Assembly: GCA_052031065.1 (NCBI GenBank)
Contig: JBPEXY010000038.1
Location: 1 to 11,874 of the forward strand
DNA: 11,874 bases
DNA from: JBPEXY01 sp052031065
GTDB lineage: Bacteria; Pseudomonadota; Gammaproteobacteria; Immundisolibacterales; Immundisolibacteraceae
Direction: 5' to 3'
Positions 6,552 through 11,874 of this stretch are shown piece by piece. The notes beneath the pieces are model-generated. The model worked only from the letters and a program-made list of their open reading frames with translations, was not told the origin of the DNA and searched no databases. Both the position numbers and the translations under genes were made by a program. The stretch's first letter is position 1. Each line of letters starts with the position of its first letter.

Positions 6552-7481
6552 ATGGCGAAGATCTACGATAGCGTCATTGACACCATTGGTAACACGCCAC
6601 TGGTGAGGATCAATCGCCTGGTTACAGGTGACGCAACCGTGCTGGCCAAGCTGGAGTTTTTTAATCCTCTGGCCTCGGTGAAGGATCGTATCGGCGCCGC
6701 CATGATTGAGGCCGCTGAGCAGGCGGGCAAACTGGACAGTGGCACCCTGCTTATCGAGCCAACCAGCGGTAATACCGGTATCGCGCTGGCCTTCGTTTGT
6801 GCAGCGAAAGGCTATCGGTTGCTGTTGACCATGCCGGAGTCGATGAGTGTCGAGCGACGCAAGGTACTCAAGGCGCTGGGTGCGGAGATAGTTCTCACCC
6901 CGGCGGCCGCCGGTATGAAAGGGGCGATTGCGGAGGCAGAGCGTATCCACGCTGAAACCCCTAACAGCATGATTCCTCAGCAGTTTTCCAATCCGGCCAA
7001 TCCCGAGGTGCACCGTAATACCACCGCCGAAGAGATCTGGCGCGATACCGATGGCAAAGTCGATTACCTGATCGCTGGCGTGGGTACTGGTGGCACCATC
7101 ACCGGGGTGGCAGAAGTGATCAAATCCCGCAATCCTGATTTCAAGGCGGTTGCTGTCGAGCCGACCGATTCACCGGTGCTCAGTGGTGGTCAGCCGGGTC
7201 CGCATAAAATTCAGGGCATTGGTGCCGGCTTTGTGCCCGATGTGCTCAATACGGATATCATCGATGAGGTGATTCAGGTGAGTAACGAGCAGGCGGTGCA
7301 GATGGCGCGTGACTGTGCTGCGCAGGAGGGCATTCTGGTCGGTATCAGCTCTGGAGCAGCGTTGACGGCGGCGGCGCAGGTTGCGGCGCGGCCGGAAGCA
7401 GAGGGTAAAACCATTGTGGTGATTATTCCTTCCTTCGGTGAGCGCTATTTAAGTACTGTGCTGTTTGAGGGTATTGAGTAA
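6552..7481 (+). CDS. cysK: Cysteine synthase A (O-acetylserine sulfhydrylase)
   Basis: This 309-residue PLP enzyme joins O-acetylserine and sulfide to give cysteine in the cytoplasm. The PLP-binding Lys44 is in NPLASVKDRIG. The substrate loop PTSGNTG spans 70-76, the phosphate-binding GTGGT is at 178-182, and the C-terminal SSGAA (266-270) and PSFGERYLS are present. PHKIQGIGAGFVP (218-230) and the IYDSVIDTIGNTPLVRI start favour CysK over CysM. The two can be hard to separate by eye, so CysM remains an alternative. ATG 6552 has AGGAG (6541-6545) 6 nt upstream. It follows the isochorismatase-fold gene by 65 bp and may be read through from it, but its function is housekeeping. A strong intrinsic terminator follows at 7538-7564. 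Confidence 0.93.
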   Translation: MAKIYDSVIDTIGNTPLVRINRLVTGDATVLAKLEFFNPLASVKDRIGAAMIEAAEQAGKLDSGTLLIEPTSGNTGIALAFVCAAKGYRLLLTMPESMSVERRKVLKALGAEIVLTPAAAGMKGAIAEAERIHAETPNSMIPQQFSNPANPEVHRNTTAEEIWRDTDGKVDYLIAGVGTGGTITGVAEVIKSRNPDFKAVAVEPTDSPVLSGGQPGPHKIQGIGAGFVPDVLNTDIIDEVIQVSNEQAVQMARDCAAQEGILVGISSGAALTAAAQVAARPEAEGKTIVVIIPSFGERYLSTVLFEGIE

Positions 7482-7537
7482 AGTAGTGCCATAGCGAAGT
7501 TCGGCGGCGGTTGCCGTCACCAGAATATGTAAATCAG

Positions 7538-7564
7538 GGCCCGACTTTGTCGGGCTCTTTTCTT
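7538..7564 (+). terminator. Intrinsic terminator after cysK, just before proS
   Basis: GCCCGAC (7539-7545) and GTCGGGC (7549-7555) form a 7-bp GC-rich stem with a TTT loop, directly followed by TCTTTTCTTT. This is a textbook Rho-independent terminator on the plus strand. A second, weaker hairpin (GGCGGC 7503-7508 with GCCGTC 7513-7518, one G-U pair) lies just upstream. The T-run ends only 14 nt before the proS ATG, so the terminator is part of the proS leader if proS transcription starts upstream of it. Confidence 0.85.
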
Positions 7565-7579
7565 TGAGAGAGCTGATAA

Positions 7580-9295
7580 ATGAGAACTTCACAGTTTCTG
7601 CTGGCGACATTAAAAGAGACCCCCGCAGACGCAGAGATCGTCAGTCACCAGTTGATGATGCGTGCCGGCATGATCAGCAAGCTGGCAGCCGGAGTTTACA
7701 CCTGGATGCCGCTGGGTCTGCGCGTGTTGCGCAAGGTAGAGCGGATCGTTCGTGAAGAAATGGATGCGGCTGGCGCACAGGAAGTGCTGATGCCGGCAGT
7801 GCAGCCGGCAGAATTGTGGGAAGAATCGGGCCGCTGGGGCAAGTTTGGCCCCGAGTTATTGCGTTTTAGTGACCGCCATGATCGTGCCTTCTGCTTCGGG
7901 CCGACTCATGAAGAGGTGATCACCGATTTGGTACGCCGGAATCTGCGTAGTTATCGGCAGTTGCCAGCCTGTTTTTACCAGATTCAGGCCAAGTTTCGCG
8001 ATGAACGGCGTCCACGGTTTGGTGTCATGCGCGCCCGAGAGTTCCTGATGAAGGATGCCTATTCGTTCCATCAGCATCACAGCTCACTGGAACAGATGTA
8101 TGAGCGGATGCGCCAGGCTTACTGCTCTATTTTTGACCGCACCGGGCTTTCCTATCGCATGGTGGAGGCCGACACCGGAAGTATTGGTGGTAGTGGTTCT
8201 CATGAGTTTCATGTGCTCGCTGAATCCGGTGAAGATGCCATTGCGTTTAGCGATGCCAGTGACTATGCGGCTAATGTAGAGATGGCTGTTGCTGGCAGGC
8301 CGGTTGCCGAACCGGTGCAACCGGGGCAGGAGCTGGCGACCGTCGCGACTCCGGGCAAGCACTCTATAGAGGAGGTCAGTGAGTTTCTGGGCCTGCAGAC
8401 CCGTAGGTTGGTCAAGACGTTGCTGGTAAAAGGTAGTGAGACACCGGTGGTGGCGTTACTGCTGCGGGGTGATCATGAGCTGAATGAGATTAAAGTCGCC
8501 AAAATTGATGCGATAGCAGCGCCGCTGGAGTTTGTTGCTGAGGAAGCCATTCGCCGTGTCGCGGGTTGTGGCGCTGGGTCAGTGGGTCCGCTAGGGCTGG
8601 AGGTTCCGCTGCTGGCGGATCACGCGGTGGTGGATATGGTCGATTTTGTCTGTGGCGCCAACCGTGATGGTGAACATCTCACCGGGGTTAACTGGCAACG
8701 TGATCTGCCGATGCCTGACAGTGCAGACCTGAGAAAAGTGGTCAAGGGCGATTTAAGCCCCGATGGCAAGGGCCGACTCGACATTGTTCGCGGTATTGAA
8801 GTAGGGCATATCTTCCAGCTCGGCGAGACCTACAGTCGAGCCATGGGAGCGACCTGCCTGGATGAAGAGGGTAAGGAGCAGGTGCTGACCATGGGCTGTT
8901 ACGGCATTGGTGTGTCGCGGGTGGTCGCAGCGGCTATTGAGCAGCACCATGATGACCGGGGCATCATCTGGCCAGCAGCCCTGGCACCCTTTGATCTTGC
9001 CCTGGTGCCAATAAACTACCACCGTTCCGACCTGGTCCGCGAGGCGACGGACCGGCTCTATGAGCAGCTCACCGCCGCAGGGCTTGATGTGCTACTGGAT
9101 GATCGTAAGGAGCGTCCCGGAGTGATGTTTGCCGATATGGATCTGGTTGGGATTCCGCAGCGGCTGGTGGTTGGTGAACGGGGGCTAAAAAACGGAACCC
9201 TTGAATATAAGAAGCGTAGTGAAGCAGAGGCCGAAGATATCGCTGTTGAAGACCTGCTCAACCACGTGGCCGGTGCACAAACGGGCAGGGGCTAA
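7580..9295 (+). CDS. proS: Prolyl-tRNA synthetase
   Basis: This 571-residue class II aminoacyl-tRNA synthetase charges tRNA-Pro with proline. Its length and layout are those of the bacterial-type enzyme with an editing insertion. Visible parts are motif 1 (around 40-70), GPTHEE (107-112) and motif 2, FRDERRPRFGVMRAREF (139-155). A YbaK-like editing domain (about 224-405) follows, including LVKTLLV with Lys279 or Lys280 aligning to the editing lysine and RGDHELNE. Motif 3, GIGVSR, is at 442-447, and a C-terminal anticodon-binding domain spans about 475-565. The ATG at 7580 has only a weak GAGAG site upstream (7566-7570), but the N-terminus MRTSQFLLATLKETPADAE is canonical, which fixes the start. 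The gene lies 14 nt after a terminator T-run and converges with the acylphosphatase gene on the other strand, 20 bp beyond its stop. Confidence 0.97.
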   Translation: MRTSQFLLATLKETPADAEIVSHQLMMRAGMISKLAAGVYTWMPLGLRVLRKVERIVREEMDAAGAQEVLMPAVQPAELWEESGRWGKFGPELLRFSDRHDRAFCFGPTHEEVITDLVRRNLRSYRQLPACFYQIQAKFRDERRPRFGVMRAREFLMKDAYSFHQHHSSLEQMYERMRQAYCSIFDRTGLSYRMVEADTGSIGGSGSHEFHVLAESGEDAIAFSDASDYAANVEMAVAGRPVAEPVQPGQELATVATPGKHSIEEVSEFLGLQTRRLVKTLLVKGSETPVVALLLRGDHELNEIKVAKIDAIAAPLEFVAEEAIRRVAGCGAGSVGPLGLEVPLLADHAVVDMVDFVCGANRDGEHLTGVNWQRDLPMPDSADLRKVVKGDLSPDGKGRLDIVRGIEVGHIFQLGETYSRAMGATCLDEEGKEQVLTMGCYGIGVSRVVAAAIEQHHDDRGIIWPAALAPFDLALVPINYHRSDLVREATDRLYEQLTAAGLDVLLDDRKERPGVMFADMDLVGIPQRLVVGERGLKNGTLEYKKRSEAEAEDIAVEDLLNHVAGAQTGRG

Positions 9296-9306
9296 TGCCC
9301 TACCGT
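9281..9306. terminator. Weak imperfect hairpin at the proS/acyP convergence
   Basis: ACGG (9281-9284) pairs with CCGT (9303-9306), and AGGG pairs with CCCT inside it, with unpaired bases in between. On each strand the outer arm is followed by a short T-rich piece (TTTGG or TTTGTG). It overlaps the last codons of proS. It could act as a weak shared terminator for the two convergent genes, but the structure is imperfect. Confidence 0.25.
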
Positions 9307-9315
9307 TTGGTGCAG

Positions 9316-9621
9316 TTACGCCGGTGGGGTGCTTTTCTGGATAAAGTCGTCGGTTATCTGCGGGTGAGCGTCACCTCGATGGGTGATCTCGCTACTGGTA
9401 ACTTGCTCTACCTGAGCCATTTCCGGTCCACGGTGTAGCCACTGTTCGAACTGCTCAAGCGCTTGCACGCCACCAAAGGCTTCAGCTTCAACTGTTCCAT
9501 CTGGCAGGTTGCGTACCCAGCCGCAAACACCCAGCCGTTTTGCTTCCCGGATCGTCGATTGGCGGTAGTAAACCCTCTGAACCCGACCAGAGATAACAAA
9601 ACGCTTACCGATGATTTCCAA
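9316..9621 (-). CDS. acyP: Acylphosphatase
   Basis: This small protein, 101 residues from TTG 9621, belongs to the acylphosphatase family, which hydrolyses carboxyl-phosphate bonds of small acyl phosphates. The catalytic Arg20 (RVYYR) and Asn38 (GWVRN) are present, with the typical LPDGTVEAEAFG segment after them and an EFxxW-like helix (LEQFEQWL). The start is decided by the ribosome site: AAGGAG (complement of 9628-9633) stands 6 nt before TTG. An upstream GTG at 9657 would lie before this site and add 12 residues. The family signature GxVQGVxFR reads GRVQRVYYR here, so the glycine of the phosphate-binding loop is Arg and the Phe is Tyr. The C-terminal tail after residue ~90 is slightly longer than usual. 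It is convergent with proS and divergent from the PilZ-like gene. Confidence 0.87.
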   Translation of the reverse strand: MEIIGKRFVISGRVQRVYYRQSTIREAKRLGVCGWVRNLPDGTVEAEAFGGVQALEQFEQWLHRGPEMAQVEQVTSSEITHRGDAHPQITDDFIQKSTPPA

Positions 9622-9912
9622 ACTGATCTCCTTCTGATTGAACTGCGGCGGTAGCACAGGCCGCTGATTGTTTCAGGCTCACGGGGTAAGTGATACGGTT
9701 TGTCCCTATTTTGACGCGTTGTGGGATTGATGAGTCAATATAATGGTTGAGTTGCCGATTAGAGCAGGGGTGCGAAAGGGATTGCCGCTCATTCTAATCC
9801 AGAGCAATCAGCCGGCGGCAACGGGTGGTCATGGAGAACGGCTATGGCAAGCTATTATCCTGCTGGTCCCCGGGCCAGCGCAGATCAGGTTAGGGGAGAT
9901 AATGGAGTTTAA
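9622..9912. other. Divergent control region between acyP and the PilZ-like gene
   Basis: These 291 bp separate two divergent genes. They contain a perfect TATAAT (9739-9744, plus strand) preceded directly by the inverted repeat TTGA-TGAG-TCAA (9727-9738). The only good -35, TTGACG at 9711-9716, is 22 bp from the TATAAT, which is too far for a standard promoter. On the minus strand TTGACT (9738-9733) with CAAAAT 19 bp on is a weak candidate for acyP. A stable hairpin, GCTGGTC with GGCCAGC (9862-9879), lies 33 nt before the GTG start of the downstream gene. A 58-codon open frame (9743-9919) also runs through it and is listed separately. Confidence 0.4.
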
Positions 9913-9919
9913 GTGTTGA
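9743..9919 (+). CDS. Possible small ORF overlapping the start of the PilZ-like gene
   Basis: An open frame of 58 codons starts at ATG 9743 and ends with TGA 9917-9919. It overlaps the GTG start at 9913 by seven bases in a different frame. The product would contain a hydrophobic piece (AIILLVPGP) but resembles nothing I know. No ribosome binding site precedes ATG 9743, and that ATG overlaps the TATAAT. The last in-frame ATG (9902) does have AGGGGAG just upstream and would give a five-residue peptide, MEFKC. Chance is the simplest explanation; translational coupling to the downstream gene is possible. Confidence 0.15.
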   Translation: MVELPIRAGVRKGLPLILIQSNQPAATGGHGERLWQAIILLVPGPAQIRLGEIMEFKC

Positions 9920-11460
9920 AGAGAGGTGTTGATTTACCAGCGCTGAAACCGGCTGTAGATCCCACGTTGCCGGCGAATCGTAAACAGATGGAACAGTGGC
10001 TGGCGACCGATGGAACAGGCGATGTCGCCCGCCGGATCAAAGCGGTCTATGCGCTCCTGAAAGGCTGGAACCAGGCACCGCTGGACGATAACAACCGTTT
10101 TGTTCTGCTCGAACAGATTAAACCAGCGGTGGCAGAAATCGTCTCGGGACTCGATCGTCACTATGCGGGCCTGGATCAGCCTCTGCCGTTACCCAACAGA
10201 AAAATTGCCCTGAGCCTGGGAAAGCTGCTGTTTGAATACGGTCTCGGTTATCAGCGCCTGGCCCATGCGCTGGTGGACTCCACTAGCCGGTTTGATCGCT
10301 CCGGAATCACTGCAATGGCCCATTATCGGGTCATGGAGCTGGCGTGCCAGAGAATGATGGTCTTCTTCAGGGCCTATCTCTCATTGCCAACCGGATTATG
10401 GCGTGATGCGCATACGATCTACCTGAGGTCGCGAGAGTTGGAGATTGAGTCGCAGTCGTTCGACGGCCAGCAGACTATCAGCCAGCTCTACCTGGCGATG
10501 GTTCTGCTGGAACTGGCCGACCCATACCGATTGATCGCCGGTGGTATTGACCAGGTGCATGACTATGTCCTGCAGAATTTGCGGCTCTGCACGATTGGGT
10601 CTGGTGTTGGTGCAGAGCGAAAAACCGGACACTTCGTGGTTCACTTTGGCATTGATGCGGGTGCCAGTGAAGTAGGGGATCTGGTGCTGCGTAAAGATGA
10701 AGACGGGATATTGGTCGATACCTCGCAGTTGGTTAAAACAATCCATCAGCAGCTTACCGACCTGGCCCAGGTGACGCCGGCGGAAGATCAGCGTTATCAG
10801 CAGAAGCAGCGGGTAGTGATGTTGCGTTGTCTGGTCGTCGCCTTCGCACTACGTCCCAATCGCCAACAGGATCGGCGTAGTGAACGGCGCAAGGTTTGGG
10901 TGGTGCGTGGTGTCAAACCGGTTCACCACTGTCTTGCTAGTGGGGAGGTTGTTGACCGTGTTACCGAGTTGCATTTGGGCGATACCGGTACACCCGTTGA
11001 GGTGAGTGGACAATCTTCTCCCGGGCTGGCGCTGCAGCCGGACCATTGGGAAATTCTCGATGTCAGTGTCGGTGGATTGGCTCTACTGAGAGACTCTTCC
11101 GGTCGTTCGCGGATTATGATTGGCGATCTTCTCGGCGTCGCCGACGATGCACACGGGCCGTGGCAAACTTTTATGGTCAGACGGGTCAGGTATGTCGACG
11201 AAGAAGATATGGTCGTTGGGGTACAAAAGCTTGAGGGCAAGGTCAGTGCTTTAAAGGTGGTTGGTGGAGAGCCTGGTGAGCGCTCTCCGGCGTTGCTCTA
11301 TCAACCAGCCGGTGATGATAAAGATTCGTTGCTGTTGCCACCCGGTAACTGGCACAGCGGCGATAAAATCGTTACTGATCAAGCGCCGGCGCAAACTGTT
11401 GTCCTGGGCCGGGTGTTGGAGTTGACTCGACAGTTTGAGCTGTATGAGCTCTCCGACTAG
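9913..11460 (+). CDS. Protein of unknown function with probable C-terminal PilZ-like domain
   Basis: I do not recognise this 515-residue protein as a named family. Residues 1-300 look largely alpha-helical, with no signal peptide or membrane segment, and contain LPLPNRKIALSLGKLLFEYG (91-110). A C-terminal beta-rich part carries pieces that resemble PilZ, the c-di-GMP-binding domain. These are paired arginines in RRSERRKVW (321-329, an RxxxR pattern) and DVSVGG (383-388, the D/NxSxxG pattern). Then come IMIGDLLGV and a strand-rich MVRRVRYVDEEDMVVGVQKL. The two PilZ motifs are about 57 residues apart, longer than usual, so the domain is either expanded or divergent. About 70 further residues follow. 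GTG 9913 has GGAG (9904-9907) 5 nt upstream; TTG 9916 is an equal alternative. A cytoplasmic c-di-GMP receptor is an inference, not established. Confidence 0.7.
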   Translation: MLKRGVDLPALKPAVDPTLPANRKQMEQWLATDGTGDVARRIKAVYALLKGWNQAPLDDNNRFVLLEQIKPAVAEIVSGLDRHYAGLDQPLPLPNRKIALSLGKLLFEYGLGYQRLAHALVDSTSRFDRSGITAMAHYRVMELACQRMMVFFRAYLSLPTGLWRDAHTIYLRSRELEIESQSFDGQQTISQLYLAMVLLELADPYRLIAGGIDQVHDYVLQNLRLCTIGSGVGAERKTGHFVVHFGIDAGASEVGDLVLRKDEDGILVDTSQLVKTIHQQLTDLAQVTPAEDQRYQQKQRVVMLRCLVVAFALRPNRQQDRRSERRKVWVVRGVKPVHHCLASGEVVDRVTELHLGDTGTPVEVSGQSSPGLALQPDHWEILDVSVGGLALLRDSSGRSRIMIGDLLGVADDAHGPWQTFMVRRVRYVDEEDMVVGVQKLEGKVSALKVVGGEPGERSPALLYQPAGDDKDSLLLPPGNWHSGDKIVTDQAPAQTVVLGRVLELTRQFELYELSD

Positions 11461-11467
11461 CTCAAAC
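11433..11467 (+). terminator. Inverted repeat spanning the stop codon of the PilZ-like gene
   Basis: GTTTGAGCT (11433-11441) and AGCTCAAAC (11459-11467) are perfect 9-bp complements separated by 17 nt, which include a further GAGCTC. The second arm overlaps the TAG stop. No T-run follows directly (a T6 run is 32 nt further on at 11499-11504), so it is a weak terminator candidate or a stability hairpin. Confidence 0.25.
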
Positions 11468-11528
11468 AGGTGTAATAAAGACCGAGGGATGAGATATGTT
11501 TTTTGGTGTGTGGGACAGGTAGAGATTC

Positions 11529-11874
11529 ATGACAACTACAATTTGGCATAACCCGCGATGCAGCAAATCGCGACAGACCTTGCAACTGCTTCGTGACAAC
11601 GGGATCGAACCCGAGGTGGTGGAGTATTTGAAAACGCCGCCCAGCGCGGCGGAGTTAACAGCGGTGTTGACGGCTTTGCAGATGACCCCACGGGAGCTGA
11701 TGCGCACTAAAGAGGCGGTCTATAAGCAGATGGCTCTTGGCGATGATGGTCTCAGTGATCAGCAACTGATCGATGCCATGGTCAATGAGCCAAAGCTGAT
11801 TGAAAGGCCGGTGGTGATCCATGACGGAAAGGCAGCGCTCGGCAGACCGCCCGAGCAGGTGTTGGCACTTTTTT
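11529..11874 (+). CDS. arsC: ArsC/YfgD-family arsenate reductase-like protein (3' end cut)
   Basis: 115 codons are visible before the window ends, close to the full family length of about 115-120. The protein has the thioredoxin-fold ArsC motif HNPRCSKSR with the redox-active Cys11. It also has the three arginines that line the oxyanion site in E. coli plasmid ArsC (Arg60, Arg94, Arg107), here Arg59 in ELMRTKE, Arg93 in ERPVV and Arg106 in GRPPE. ArsC enzymes reduce arsenate to arsenite with glutathione and glutaredoxin. The HNPRCSKSR and LMRTKE wording is closest to the chromosomal YfgD-like branch, whose role in arsenic resistance is less certain. There is no arsenite pump or arsR gene in view to support a resistance operon. 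The start ATG 11529 has a weak AGGTAGAG upstream. It lies 68 bp after the PilZ-like gene on the same strand. Confidence 0.88.
   Translation, partial: MTTTIWHNPRCSKSRQTLQLLRDNGIEPEVVEYLKTPPSAAELTAVLTALQMTPRELMRTKEAVYKQMALGDDGLSDQQLIDAMVNEPKLIERPVVIHDGKAALGRPPEQVLALF

Noticed and set aside
9727..9738. TTGATGAGTCAA as an FNR/CRP-type box
   Set aside because: The arms TTGA and TCAA are separated by four bases; the FNR consensus TTGAT-N4-ATCAA needs six between these core arms.
11496..11522. Eight-residue leader ORF (MFFGVWDR) before the arsC-like gene
   Set aside because: No repeated regulatory codons, no attenuator hairpin and no good ribosome site; short frames of this size are expected by chance.

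Overview
This is an 11.9-kb stretch of bacterial chromosome whose gene families point to a gammaproteobacterium. The evidence is a RapA-type Swi2/Snf2 ATPase tail, a prolyl-tRNA synthetase with an editing insertion, CysK and a YfgD-like ArsC. I cannot name the genus from sequence alone. GC content and codon use look even across the window. There are no transposases, integrases, tRNAs or CRISPR repeats, so the catabolic genes look like a settled part of the chromosome.

Layout. Positions 1-1494 hold the C-terminal half of rapA, cut by the window start. A 335-bp gap (1495-1829) follows, with a plausible sigma70 promoter and a bulged inverted repeat. Positions 1830-6486 hold six co-directional genes. 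Five belong to the lower meta-cleavage (catechol) pathway: acylating acetaldehyde dehydrogenase (dmpF type), 4-hydroxy-2-oxovalerate aldolase (dmpG), 4-oxalocrotonate decarboxylase (dmpH), 4-oxalocrotonate tautomerase (dmpI) and 2-hydroxymuconate-semialdehyde-type hydrolase (dmpD). The sixth is an isochorismatase-fold hydrolase whose usual nucleophilic Cys position is Val. Then come cysK (6552-7481), a clear intrinsic terminator, and proS (7580-9295). A small acylphosphatase gene converges on proS from the minus strand (9316-9621). A large protein with a probable C-terminal PilZ-like domain lies at 9913-11460. An arsC/yfgD-like gene starts at 11529 and runs off the window end.

How the genes work together. 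The tautomerase and decarboxylase would handle the 4-oxalocrotonate branch, and the alpha/beta hydrolase the hydrolytic branch. Both give 2-hydroxypenta-2,4-dienoate. Aldolase plus dehydrogenase convert 4-hydroxy-2-oxovalerate to pyruvate and acetyl-CoA. The hydratase linking these halves (dmpE type), the semialdehyde dehydrogenase (dmpC) and any ring-cleavage dioxygenase (dmpB) are not in the window. The cluster is therefore incomplete here and must rely on genes elsewhere or serve a modified pathway.

No wholly new system stands out. The most worthwhile leads are the Cys-less isochorismatase homolog in the catabolic operon, the gapped and rearranged meta-pathway gene set, the PilZ-like protein of unknown role, two alternative RNA hairpins between dmpD and the isochorismatase gene, and a terminator sitting 14 nt before the proS start codon.
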